Part shown: positions 16,938 through 26,686 of the stretch, in pieces
How positions within the stretch are numbered: the stretch's first letter is position 1
How the letters are laid out: each line of letters begins with the position of its first letter
Assembly (NCBI RefSeq): GCF_002811875.1
Contig: NZ_NPDZ01000016.1
Span: forward strand, 1-64,000
Reading direction: 5' to 3'
From: Leptospira perolatii
Lineage (GTDB): Bacteria > Spirochaetota > Leptospiria > Leptospirales > Leptospiraceae
Length of the DNA: 64,000 nucleotides
Made by a program: the position numbers and the translations under genes
Notes under the pieces: generated by a model
The model's input: the letters and a program-made list of their open reading frames with translations, nothing else
Databases searched by the model: none
What the model was told of the DNA's origin: nothing

Positions 16938-17669
16938 TTAAAATAGTTGATTATACCGACAATTGTATCCTTTCGGTAATTCTGTTATTTCAAATCGAGA
17001 GTCTTTTGGATTAAATTTTTCTAAGTTTAAATCACCGTATTCGAAAGTATCCTTCAAATCGTGAGGCTTACGACTTGAAAATTTACTTATTGTTGAATAG
17101 ACCGAATATGTACAGCCATGAGTGCACACTTCTGGTTCACCAACGCCTTTGTAATAAAATTCTTTTTTGGGAATCAATGTTATTTTCTTTTTCGTAGCGT
17201 CAAAACATCCATGCTCCGAACAATTATACCCCTCACAATTATAATATTCAGATAATTCATAGGACCCGTCTGAACAAATTTTTAAGTAGGAACCTTCGCC
17301 TTTAATCTTAACATTCAAAAGTCTTAACGGTTGAGGACATTGATAATCATTCAGAGAAGCTAGTTGAATTAAGGATCCAAATATATATCCAGTTTCGTCA
17401 CCATTGAAAAGCACTTTGGCCCATTTATCTCTAAAGCCATATTTAATTGTAAGTGTTTCTTTTTTATCCAAGAATTCAATGACTTCGACCATTTCATTCT
17501 CCAGAACCTTTCCTAAAGTTGGAGATTTTATACTTGGTTCTTTTCTAATTGCACCTTCTTTTACGATTACCTGATATTTCGTTGTTCTAATATTTATTTT
17601 TTCTTTCTTAGAAATTAAGAAGCAATTGCCTATTAGCAGAATCAAAGTTATTAAACCTATTTTATTCAT
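16938..17669 (-). CDS. SH3-domain lipoprotein, cassette-like
   Basis: The frame is open from 17711, but the ATG at 17669 gives a lipoprotein-like signal (MNKIGLITLILLIGNCFLIS, Cys at about 15) and has AAGGA upstream, so I prefer it (243 residues). Residues about 30-105 look like a bacterial SH3 repeat (VKEGAIRKEPSIKSPTLGKVLENEMVEVIE..GYIFGSLIQ). The rest is Cys-rich and unrecognised. Base use is AT-rich compared with the surrounding core genes. It lies between an attC-like site (17740-17811) and a lone GCCTAAC core (16929-16923, minus) just after its stop, the layout of an integron cassette. Function unknown. Confidence 0.7.
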   Translation of the reverse strand: MNKIGLITLILLIGNCFLISKKEKINIRTTKYQVIVKEGAIRKEPSIKSPTLGKVLENEMVEVIEFLDKKETLTIKYGFRDKWAKVLFNGDETGYIFGSLIQLASLNDYQCPQPLRLLNVKIKGEGSYLKICSDGSYELSEYYNCEGYNCSEHGCFDATKKKITLIPKKEFYYKGVGEPEVCTHGCTYSVYSTISKFSSRKPHDLKDTFEYGDLNLEKFNPKDSRFEITELPKGYNCRYNQLF

Positions 17670-17739
17670 TTGCAAAATTTTCCTTTTCGTGAATCTTAAA
17701 ACTTTGCTCATGAACTAACAACAAAGTTTGATTGTGTTC

Positions 17740-17811
17740 ACCTAACAACGAGGACTCGATTACATTTTGTATTAGCGAGCTAAAGTGCAGCGTCAGAATC
17801 GACTGTTAGGC
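17740..17811 (-). repeat. Integron attC-like recombination site
   Basis: On the minus strand the 72-bp stretch starts with GCCTAAC (17811-17805) and ends with GTTAGGT (17746-17740), matching the attC core consensus RYYYAAC ... GTTRRRY. The two cores are complementary apart from a G-T pair, and TCGATT/AATCGA inside can pair as L boxes, though spacers are asymmetric. It directly follows the MazF-type toxin stop and precedes the SH3 lipoprotein gene, exactly where attC sites sit in cassette arrays. No integrase gene is in the window. Confidence 0.55.
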
Positions 17812-17819
17812 GATGTGCA

Positions 17820-18161
17820 TTAATTAAGGCCAGTAACTAGCCGTAACCCTTCTTCAATATCAGTCATCTTGCTCGATTTCAATTTGCCGACTTTATCAAT
17901 AAACCTTTCTCGATCTAAAGTTACTATCTGAGAAACATTTACGACTGAGTTTTTTGACAAGTTAGAATCTTTTTTAGAGAGAATAACATTGCCTGGGGCT
18001 TCGGCTAAATTCAAATTTGATGTAATTGAAACTACGATTACCGTATTAATATTGCTCTCATTAAAAGAATCGTCTTGTACTATTAAAACTGGACGCTTAA
18101 AACCGGGCTCACTTCCAAATGGAATACCTAAATCCACCCACCAAATTTCACCACGAATCAT
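17820..18161 (-). CDS. MazF/PemK-type toxin (endoribonuclease)
   Basis: A 113-residue PemK/MazF-fold protein: MIRGEIWWVDLG at the N-terminus, then GFKRPVLIVQDDSFN, the substrate-binding strand core. MazF toxins cleave mRNA (some tRNA or rRNA) at short motifs. Its start lies 14 bp inside the antitoxin gene, the usual translational coupling. It ends eight bases before an attC-like core (GCCTAAC), so it could be a mobile cassette. Probably active; no missing residues are obvious. Confidence 0.88.
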   Translation of the reverse strand: MIRGEIWWVDLGIPFGSEPGFKRPVLIVQDDSFNESNINTVIVVSITSNLNLAEAPGNVILSKKDSNLSKNSVVNVSQIVTLDRERFIDKVGKLKSSKMTDIEEGLRLVTGLN

Positions 18162-18396
18162 TCTTTAAACTCTTGCGAAGCAATTCGACAGATAGATTAT
18201 TGATATTGTCTTTTGAGTTATCTTTTCGATCTCCATAGATTTCATTTAGTCTTTCAGTAACTGATTGCTTGCTATGTGATCGAATAAACTCTTCTAATGC
18301 CTTGGCAAAAAGTTGGCTCCTAGGAATTCCTAGCCTTTTAGCAGTTTCTTCTACTGCTTTAAATAAAGCATCGGGAATTGAAACAGCTGTCTTCAT
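18148..18396 (-). CDS. MazE-type antitoxin, ribbon-helix-helix
   Basis: An 82-residue protein. The N-terminal half (MKTAVSIPDALFKAVEETAKRLGIPRSQLFAKALEEFI) is a ribbon-helix-helix DNA-binding fold; the C-terminal half is charged and flexible, as expected for the toxin-neutralising tail. It precedes and overlaps the toxin gene by 14 bp. A perfect palindrome 7-26 bp upstream of its ATG is the likely autorepression site. There is no Shine-Dalgarno sequence, and the predicted transcript starts only a few bases before the ATG. Confidence 0.85.
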   Translation of the reverse strand: MKTAVSIPDALFKAVEETAKRLGIPRSQLFAKALEEFIRSHSKQSVTERLNEIYGDRKDNSKDNINNLSVELLRKSLKNDSW

Positions 18397-18402
18397 AATG
18401 CT

Positions 18403-18430
18403 GGTATAACCCGAGTTATACCCATGTCAA
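18403..18430 (-). promoter_or_regulatory. Toxin-antitoxin promoter with palindromic operator
   Basis: GGTATAAC (18403-18410), 4-nt centre, GTTATACC (18415-18422): perfect 8-bp inverted repeat. On the minus strand a consensus -35 TTGACA (18430-18425) is followed after 16 bp by TATACC (18408-18403), so the operator covers the spacer and the -10. A dimeric or tetrameric ribbon-helix-helix repressor bound here would block RNA polymerase. Confidence 0.65.
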
Positions 18431-18561
18431 TAAGTTATTCTATCGATTTGTGAAGAAATTTAGTCGTTCTGAAAAACAAAAGATTTGCGAGGATGCTGGC
18501 GCACGGCCCCGCAGTACCCGTCAGCGCTAATATTAATCCCAAAAACAACTTTTCTCATGGA

Positions 18562-19257
18562 TCACTTCCTCACGCACAGCAACTGCACTGGAGATGTATT
18601 GCAGGCAGAAGAAAATGTAGAATTAATCGCTTGGTCATTCGTGAATCCGCCGGTTCCTAATTGGCCAAACGATCCTCCTGTACCATCACCCCAGGTCGAA
18701 CAATCTTCTCCGGGAGAAGAAGTCCAATCCGCGGCGAGACCTGTCCACCACTGCAGAGCTCCGTTCGAACTGAAAGGCTGATCTAGCGGAAAACCACTCA
18801 CTCCGGGAGTTGTTCCTGGAATTCCGTGAGTACCTGTTAGGAACACTCTTACAGGAGCCGGATAATTAAGATAGTAAGCGGTACTTGGTAATAAAGGCCA
18901 ACCTGAATTTTCTGCAGAACCGCCTGAGCAGAATGCAGTCGTGCACGCAACTCTTCCAGTCCCGACAACTAACGCTTGATAGTCGGTTCCTATTCCTGGG
19001 TATGTCGCAAAATTTGTATCCTTCTCGGTGGCACAAATTCCGTCTGCACCGGCGACTCCGCTCAAGCCCCCGGTCCTTGGAGTAACAGTAACAAATATGT
19101 ACTTATAACTCAGAGCAGGATCTGCAATTGCCCCCAAAAAATTTGGATTGAGTAGCAGAATCGCTTCATCTCCGCTTGGAAAAGGTTTTGAACAAGAAAC
19201 AACTATAAGTGTTAAAATAAAAAGTTTCAGTGATCCCAAAAAACCACCTGAAGACAC
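18562..19257 (-). CDS. DUF1554 lipoprotein
   Basis: A Leptospira-type DUF1554 protein: YKYIFVTVTPRTGGLSGVAGADGIC, WPLLPSTAYYLNY, the tryptophan-rich ALQWWTGLAADWTSS and C-terminal SPVQLLCVRK. The fold resembles collagen-endostatin/C-type-lectin-like domains (DUF1554 annotation); ligand unknown. The frame is open to 19386, but a lipoprotein signal ending at VVSC fits a start at the GTG at 19257 or the TTG at 19239 (AGGTGG upstream) much better. Membrane-anchored, probably surface-exposed. A second member lies at 32097-32912. It starts shortly after the end of the cyclase operon, on the same strand. Confidence 0.75.
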   Translation of the reverse strand: MSSGGFLGSLKLFILTLIVVSCSKPFPSGDEAILLLNPNFLGAIADPALSYKYIFVTVTPRTGGLSGVAGADGICATEKDTNFATYPGIGTDYQALVVGTGRVACTTAFCSGGSAENSGWPLLPSTAYYLNYPAPVRVFLTGTHGIPGTTPGVSGFPLDQPFSSNGALQWWTGLAADWTSSPGEDCSTWGDGTGGSFGQLGTGGFTNDQAINSTFSSACNTSPVQLLCVRK

Positions 19258-19393
19258 GTTCCTTCTACGAAGTTCCTTCTTTTTGGTGGAGAAAAATATA
19301 CCAATCGAAAGGAACTTAGATATATTATGCAAAAATAATAAATTACCTAGACCCGATACATCTGTTTTTTTGTGTGATAGTTTCATAGTGCAT

Positions 19394-20239
19394 CTAGTAG
19401 CTCCAAGAAAATGTCATTTCAATTCGGGAGGACTTACCGCTTAAAAAGCTCGAAGCCGAATAAGCTCCAGCATTCGATTGTATTTCTGGCACTACACGCA
19501 AGCTAATCTTTGAACCGGCGATAGACCGATTCTCCCACCATAAGATGTAGGCCAAACTGAGGATTGCGATTCCACCAATCAATGCCTGATTTTGCTGATG
19601 TGTATGATATTCCGCTTTATCATGATTTCTCGCTTCTAACAATGCAAACGTACCAACCGTTGGAATATTTCGGCTCAAAAGCCCGATCACTTTTGGATCA
19701 TTCATAGAATCATCTGCCAAACGATTGCCGGCCATTCTTTCCGAGTTACCTACAACTCCCAATACTCCGAACCAAAGCCAAACCGCGCTTGCTTTCCACT
19801 TTTGATCGTTCTTGTAAAAACCCCATCCAGGCACCCAAACGAAGGATTGATCTGAAACTTGCTTTCCTTCTTTTTCAGCAATCGCAACTGCCTTTGGCCT
19901 GTCCTGTTCCACTTTAAATTTTGTCCACGCTGTAAATGCAGATGGCTTTCCAAATCGATTGAGTGCAGCGATTCTGAATTCGTAAACCCCGGAGGCAACT
20001 TTGAACTCTATCTCGTTCTCTTGGACCTTCCTCTCCAAAACAAGTGCTTCTGAAACCTGAGGTTCCTCGAATGACTTTCGCACTTCTACTAAATATCCGC
20101 GACTGCCCTTTACCTCTTTCCACTCTATATAATAAATGAATTCTCTTTCTTCGGCAAATACAGATCTGCCGAAAAGGAACAAAAGAATCGCTATATAAGG
20201 GATACTTTGCCTACACCTACGCATTATTTTTCTATCCAA
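19394..20239 (-). CDS. Exported protein with fibronectin-like region, cyclase operon
   Basis: A 281-residue protein with a signal peptide (best from the Met at 20224: MRRCRQSIPYIAILLFLFG..VFA). Residues about 28-115 (YIEWKEVKGSRGYLVEVRKSF ... GVYEFRIAALNRFGKPSAFTAW) resemble a fibronectin type III-like beta sandwich. The middle has two hydrophobic segments (WLWFGVLGVVG and ALIGGIAILSLAYILWW), so it is membrane-associated. Third gene of a minus-strand operon after the adenylate cyclase and FecR genes (15-bp gap). No family function recognised; context suggests an envelope sensing complex. Confidence 0.7.
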   Translation of the reverse strand: MDRKIMRRCRQSIPYIAILLFLFGRSVFAEEREFIYYIEWKEVKGSRGYLVEVRKSFEEPQVSEALVLERKVQENEIEFKVASGVYEFRIAALNRFGKPSAFTAWTKFKVEQDRPKAVAIAEKEGKQVSDQSFVWVPGWGFYKNDQKWKASAVWLWFGVLGVVGNSERMAGNRLADDSMNDPKVIGLLSRNIPTVGTFALLEARNHDKAEYHTHQQNQALIGGIAILSLAYILWWENRSIAGSKISLRVVPEIQSNAGAYSASSFLSGKSSRIEMTFSWSY

Positions 20240-20254
20240 GATCGATCTATTTCC

Positions 20255-21811
20255 TTAAGGTCTTGCGCCGCTCGATTTTGTTTCCGGTGCTTCCAATTCT
20301 TCCCTTAATAATATCTTGAATTCAGCTTGTGAGTTAATCTGAGAATTTCCTTCTAATTCCAAAGACCAAACGAACTTACCTATATCCAATTTTTCTAAAT
20401 CTCTAAATCCGAATTTTTTACCTTTAACTTTTCGTTCATAGACAAGCTCGTTGCCGCCACCCTTCTGCAAATACAATCGAAACTTCCATTCGCTCTTAGC
20501 TTCAGGAAGATCCGATTTCCATCGAAACACGAGAGAATCTTTTCCGGTCATGTCTACAATTGTGTTATTCTTGGGGTACTCGAGAATTAGACTATTCGTG
20601 GCTTCGGTAACCTTCGTATTTTCTGCAACTTTACTTTCCTCAGTGGCTTGCCCCGAGCTTATTTGCTCTTCTTTTTCCGAAATGGTCGGAGCCTGAGCGT
20701 TTACGATAAGCATTCTTTGTTCGGAAGCAGAATCAGTGCCTGGTAAATTTGCGTATGAAACAACCCTCCAGTAATAAGTGCCTGGATCCAATGTTAAGGA
20801 CAAGTTCGTTCTAAAAACTTGAGACTCACGCCAGTTTGCGAAGTTTGGATCTGTAGAAATTTGTAATCGATAACCGCTCGCAATTTTTAGCCTGGACCAC
20901 GCAAACGAAACTGTTCTCTCGTCGTGTTTACTTCCCGGAGCAGGATAGTGCAAAGAAGGAGGAGGATTCGGCAATATTCGAAATTTATGTATTTGTGATA
21001 TACTCTTTCCGTCAAAGGTACGGATTCTCCAAAAGAAAATTCCTTCGCTGAATCTCTCTTTGATCGATTTTCCTTTGACTCTCTTTTTATGCCGGATAGC
21101 AGAAAAGTCCCTTTGCGTCGAGACTTCCCACCAAAAATCAGAGGCATTATCAGAGTCGTTCCAGCTGAATTCCACCGTTTCATCCTTGCCGACAGGAAAA
21201 TATCTTCTGGAATCTTCAGGAGAAATTAAGTTTAGCTCGTTTTTAAATGGCTTTCCTTCAAGTGCGGACTCACCAGCGACTAACGTAGATTTGACGATTC
21301 CTTCCTCGGTCCATTCTATCTCCCCCTTCTGAACCTCTGCCCGAACTCCGTCTTTGGACTTGGTAGTACGGAAGACAGAATCCAATTTCGGGTTTAGGCC
21401 CACGCTTCCTGTCAAAACGGATAGTGCTTTTTTCCCGTTAATTACGAGTAAACTGCCTTCTCCTAATTCTAGATTTTCCTTATTTTCTTTTAACTGAAGA
21501 ACCACCATAGACTGAGGATCCAATTCGATTTGAGTACCAGAATTTAAATAAACGATCGCTTCGGATGCTTCATCGGTTCGGATGGAGTCCTTATCGTGTA
21601 CGGCCATGCCTTGGTCCAAATCTTCCCAAAGCATTCTGTCAGGAAATTTTCTCTGGGCCGTTTTATATCGAAACGAGACTGTCCCCATGATCTCTTTTCC
21701 GGAACTTCCCCTGGATTTGGATTCTAGATATAGTAAACTCAGAGAAAGCACCAAACTAATGGAGCAGGCTACTGCGACTTGAATTTCTCTTTTGTAGGAT
21801 TTCCAGTTCAC
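20255..21811 (-). CDS. FecR-domain membrane protein
   Basis: A 518-residue protein with one N-terminal membrane anchor (residues about 12-30) and a periplasmic body. Residues 75-190 show the FecR pattern (GMAVHDKDSIRTDEASEAIVYLNSGTQIELDPQSMVVL..LELGEGSLLV). Residues 205-370 hold two fibronectin-like repeats with the recurring motif FxWxxxxxASxFxxEISTxxxF..xYYWRV; a further one follows after a Glu/Thr-rich linker near 380-410. FecR domains pass surface signals inward, often to sigma factors; here the partner is a cyclase encoded eight bases upstream. No anti-sigma or sigma gene is nearby. Confidence 0.8.
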   Translation of the reverse strand: MNWKSYKREIQVAVACSISLVLSLSLLYLESKSRGSSGKEIMGTVSFRYKTAQRKFPDRMLWEDLDQGMAVHDKDSIRTDEASEAIVYLNSGTQIELDPQSMVVLQLKENKENLELGEGSLLVINGKKALSVLTGSVGLNPKLDSVFRTTKSKDGVRAEVQKGEIEWTEEGIVKSTLVAGESALEGKPFKNELNLISPEDSRRYFPVGKDETVEFSWNDSDNASDFWWEVSTQRDFSAIRHKKRVKGKSIKERFSEGIFFWRIRTFDGKSISQIHKFRILPNPPPSLHYPAPGSKHDERTVSFAWSRLKIASGYRLQISTDPNFANWRESQVFRTNLSLTLDPGTYYWRVVSYANLPGTDSASEQRMLIVNAQAPTISEKEEQISSGQATEESKVAENTKVTEATNSLILEYPKNNTIVDMTGKDSLVFRWKSDLPEAKSEWKFRLYLQKGGGNELVYERKVKGKKFGFRDLEKLDIGKFVWSLELEGNSQINSQAEFKILLREELEAPETKSSGARP

Positions 21812-21819
21812 GGTTGTAC

Positions 21820-24189
21820 CTACTGGGCAAGTGCTTTAGAAGGAGAAGTCGGAGTCGGGATACCGCAAATCTTGCGGAGCTCTTCTAGGTTCTTCGGTGA
21901 TTCCTTATCGCTCTTCCACCCCAGGACAGCGTACAAAGTTTGGGGCTCTTCCTTGCCTCGGATCCAAATTGCAGGAAGCTTTTCAAAATAAAAAGTTTCT
22001 TGCACTTTCAGGTAGGAAGATTCCGAAACAAGGATATCGGTTCCGAAATCCTTGTTCATATATTCGATTCTAGAAGCAAGATTCACAGTATCTCCGATAA
22101 CCGTGAATTCGTACTTCTTTTCCGAACCGATCTGTCCTGCAACGACCGGGCCTGTATTGATCCCGCAACCGAAACGGGCCTTCGGTCTGCCCATTTGTAG
22201 GCCGATTCTATTAAATTCTAATAATGCGTTTCTCATTAACAGGGCTGCGTTGACCGCATTACGAGTGTCATTCCCATCGGAGTAAAGAGCTCCCCAATGC
22301 GCCATAATCGCGTCTCCGATGAATTTATCTACGATGCCCTGGGTCAAATAAATGCATTCCACCATCTCGGTGAAATACTGATTCAAAAATTCGACAACTT
22401 CACTCGGTCGCATCTTTTCTGCCATACCGGTAAAATCCCGAAGGTCCGAAAAGAATACCGCCACTTCTTTCGTTTCACCGCCGAGTGAAATATCACCAGC
22501 TAACGCGCGTTCTGCGATCTCTTTGTTGACAAATTTACCAAAGGTATCTTTTATCTTTTCCCTTTCTTCCAGCCCTTTCGCCATTGCCAAGAAAGAGTTG
22601 GTCAACACTCCGACCTCGTCTCTTGTTACAGGTTTAATTGCCACTCGATAGTTCCCTCTCTCTATCTGTCGAGTCGCACTTAATAAATTTATAATGGGAA
22701 CAGTCAATGTTCTCGAAAAGAAAAACACAACCAAGAACGCAAGTGAAAGAACAGAAAGCAGAATGTACAGGTTTTGTCGACGAATCCGATAGACCGCTTC
22801 AAAAGCGCGATCTGCTTCGAGTGAGGAAACCACAGCTAGATTTCCATCCTCTAACTGTTGAAAGGAGCCAAGAGTTTCCTTTCCTTCAAATTCCGCGGTC
22901 TGAGAACCGTTATCCGCAGGATTTCGAAGTAAAAACTGAACTAGAGGATTTTTTGAATAATCTTTTCCTGATAGAGCCTCTGATTCGTCAGTATGTGCTA
23001 CTAACTTTCCCTGAGCATCTACGACCCAGATCCGAAACAAATCTGTTTGCAAGGCGGAGCGAGCCGATTCCCAAAGTTCTCCGGGTGCAATCAGAAAAAA
23101 GCTAGCTTCCGCACCGCCCTTCTTTCTATCGGAGAAAAGAACTAAAGGAAAACCGAATCGAATACTTAGATTCGCTAGAAGTAAATGTCCACCGTTTGAA
23201 ACAAACAATTTTGACTGTTCTTCCTGCGATGTACTATCCCAAATCTTGCTGATCTCTTTTTCATCCTTATGCAGATCTTGTAAAAATCTAGGATTCCAGT
23301 AAATGAGAGAGACTCCTCCCCTTTCTTTGCCCCAAGCCAGGATTCTAGGATTATTTTGAAAATAAGACTGAAGGAAATTTGGTACGGATAATTTTTGACC
23401 ACTCGATTTTGGAGCGATTGGGGTGTTCGATTGAGAGTATAACTGATCCAGTTTGGAGCTCAATTCTCGGATCCTCAAACCGACTTGCAATCCAGTCAAT
23501 CTGGCCAAACTCAAATTGTATTCTTGAATCAGTGATACGGTGTAATTACGAAACAGAGTAGTCGCCAAACCGATCACAAGTCCCATACTCAAGACAACGA
23601 TCGCAGTTACGATCGAAAGTAGCTTAACTCGAATCGTGATCGCAGATGCCTTGAAAAGACCACCCCCCTTTTCTCCTCCTGCGAGCGCTGCGCCTTTGTG
23701 GGCTTCCTCGGTGTGCGCCTCGGATGATATCTCATCCTTAAGAATATCTTGTTTTTCTAATTCCTCTTTCGGTTCTGGCTCGAGGGTTTTTTCAGATTTA
23801 TTGTGCTCTATTTTTTTTGCGGGAAATCTTTCATTCAATAGAACCAAAAGCTCCTGACTAAAATCCGCAGAGTAAAAGACCATCACGGATCCGGATTTAG
23901 CGCTCTTTCGAAAATAAGCTTCTAATTTATCCGCCGAGCTTCCTGAGGCGCGAAACCTAGATCCGTCGATCGTAGAAATTGCTATATTCTCTTCTTTTAA
24001 TATCTTTACGAATTCCCTGAATTTTTCGGCGGACTTCCAGTTAGATGCGTCACCTTGGCTTCCCCAAAAAATCACTTCGATTATTCCGTGAAGGTGCAAT
24101 TCCTCTAACCAAGTATTCAATTCTCCTTGGTCGGGAGAAAATCTCGCTGCAAAGATAGAGATTCGATCTTCAAGCGGAAACTCGTACAA
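21820..24189 (-). CDS. Membrane class III adenylate cyclase with Cache-like sensor
   Basis: A 789-residue receptor cyclase. Residues 1-125 form a soluble N-terminal domain I do not recognise, then a charged linker, TM1 (186-212), an extracytoplasmic Cache-like region (220-470), TM2 (474-496), HAMP (496-550) and a class III cyclase domain (570-745). Metal ligands Asp582 (FFSDLRD) and Asp626, adenine-selecting Lys622 and Asp700, and transition-state Asn703 and Arg707 are present, so it should make cAMP. Start is the TTG at 24189 with AAGG eight bases upstream. First gene of an operon with FecR and fibronectin-like proteins. Confidence 0.88.
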   Translation of the reverse strand: MYEFPLEDRISIFAARFSPDQGELNTWLEELHLHGIIEVIFWGSQGDASNWKSAEKFREFVKILKEENIAISTIDGSRFRASGSSADKLEAYFRKSAKSGSVMVFYSADFSQELLVLLNERFPAKKIEHNKSEKTLEPEPKEELEKQDILKDEISSEAHTEEAHKGAALAGGEKGGGLFKASAITIRVKLLSIVTAIVVLSMGLVIGLATTLFRNYTVSLIQEYNLSLARLTGLQVGLRIRELSSKLDQLYSQSNTPIAPKSSGQKLSVPNFLQSYFQNNPRILAWGKERGGVSLIYWNPRFLQDLHKDEKEISKIWDSTSQEEQSKLFVSNGGHLLLANLSIRFGFPLVLFSDRKKGGAEASFFLIAPGELWESARSALQTDLFRIWVVDAQGKLVAHTDESEALSGKDYSKNPLVQFLLRNPADNGSQTAEFEGKETLGSFQQLEDGNLAVVSSLEADRAFEAVYRIRRQNLYILLSVLSLAFLVVFFFSRTLTVPIINLLSATRQIERGNYRVAIKPVTRDEVGVLTNSFLAMAKGLEEREKIKDTFGKFVNKEIAERALAGDISLGGETKEVAVFFSDLRDFTGMAEKMRPSEVVEFLNQYFTEMVECIYLTQGIVDKFIGDAIMAHWGALYSDGNDTRNAVNAALLMRNALLEFNRIGLQMGRPKARFGCGINTGPVVAGQIGSEKKYEFTVIGDTVNLASRIEYMNKDFGTDILVSESSYLKVQETFYFEKLPAIWIRGKEEPQTLYAVLGWKSDKESPKNLEELRKICGIPTPTSPSKALAQ

Positions 24190-24542
24190 ATTTAGGACCT
24201 TCCTTTTTCTCCCTATCGAGGAGCCGCGAAAAAGTTTGAAGGAAGAGTCTAGTTTGTCATTCGAAAATCAATTTCTATCGAATCATCTCCGCTTTTTCTA
24301 AGAGTCGCCCATCGTTCTGCTACTGCTTTGTCACATAATTCAGAATTTTGCACAAATCTCTCGTTTAAGGAAAGGCGAATAACTTTTCTCTTAAATACTT
24401 AACCTAAACAAAGTAAAACTTTAGATTTAGAATCTGAATGATAGGCTGAAATGTTTTGATAAGTATTGAGTTCACAAAGAAAGAATCGGAGGCGCCCGGG
24501 CCTCCCGCCCGGGCCTTCACAACCCTGATTCGGACTTAACCC
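24190..24542. other. Intergenic region with GC-rich hairpin
   Basis: 353 bp without a gene. GCCCGGGC occurs twice (24494-24501 and 24507-24514), each self-complementary and able to pair with the other around a 5-nt loop. Being 30-50 bases after the thiC stop on the minus strand and followed by a T-rich but interrupted tract, it may act as the thiC terminator; it also resembles the GC-rich interspersed motifs at 84-116 and 33480-33500. Confidence 0.5.
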
Positions 24543-26207
<1,665 letters not shown>

Positions 26208-26295
26208 TCAGCTTTTACTGATGATCGAAAATAAAACTCAAACTTAACTTTCTGAAAAATTTGAATTCTCGAAGAATCTATCGCTTTCCTCCGTT

Positions 26296-26378
26296 TTCCT
26301 TCGCAGGCATTATCCTGATCAGGTTCCAGGGACTCTCTCAGAGATTGGAATTCTCCTCTCCCACCCCCAACGGCTTCT
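26296..26378 (-). ncRNA. TPP riboswitch (THI element)
   Basis: Minus-strand sequence contains the conserved THI core: CTGAGAGAG, then GGAACCTGATCAGGATAATGCC and a closing GCGAAGGA, with GGGGGTGGGAGAGGAG at the 5' side. This matches the thiamine pyrophosphate aptamer of thiC leaders. TPP binding should lower thiC expression. Boundaries are approximate. Confidence 0.92.
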
Positions 26379-26686
26379 TCCATGAGATTCTGGTTCGAGA
26401 GGATTCGCAAGGAGTTTCTTTTTCATAAAAACGAAATATAAGAGACATTTTCACAGAATGAACGGTGACTCAGAATATAAATAATGTTCTCTGCTCAAAA
26501 ACCTTCTCCTAACTTTTGTTCGAAATAAAATGGACCCTTTCCTACTTTTTTTGCCATTTTGGAATATCCTGTTTGACAAGGGTCCCTACAAAATTAGAGT
26601 CCTGTCCTATGCTTGAGCCCACTATAGACATAAAATGCTCGGGTAATTTCCACTCTACGATACGAAAAGTTTAAGGAGCTATATAA

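Noticed and set aside
22052..23105. Plus-strand open frames inside the adenylate cyclase gene
   Set aside because: They are shadow frames of the minus-strand gene, without start signals or family features.
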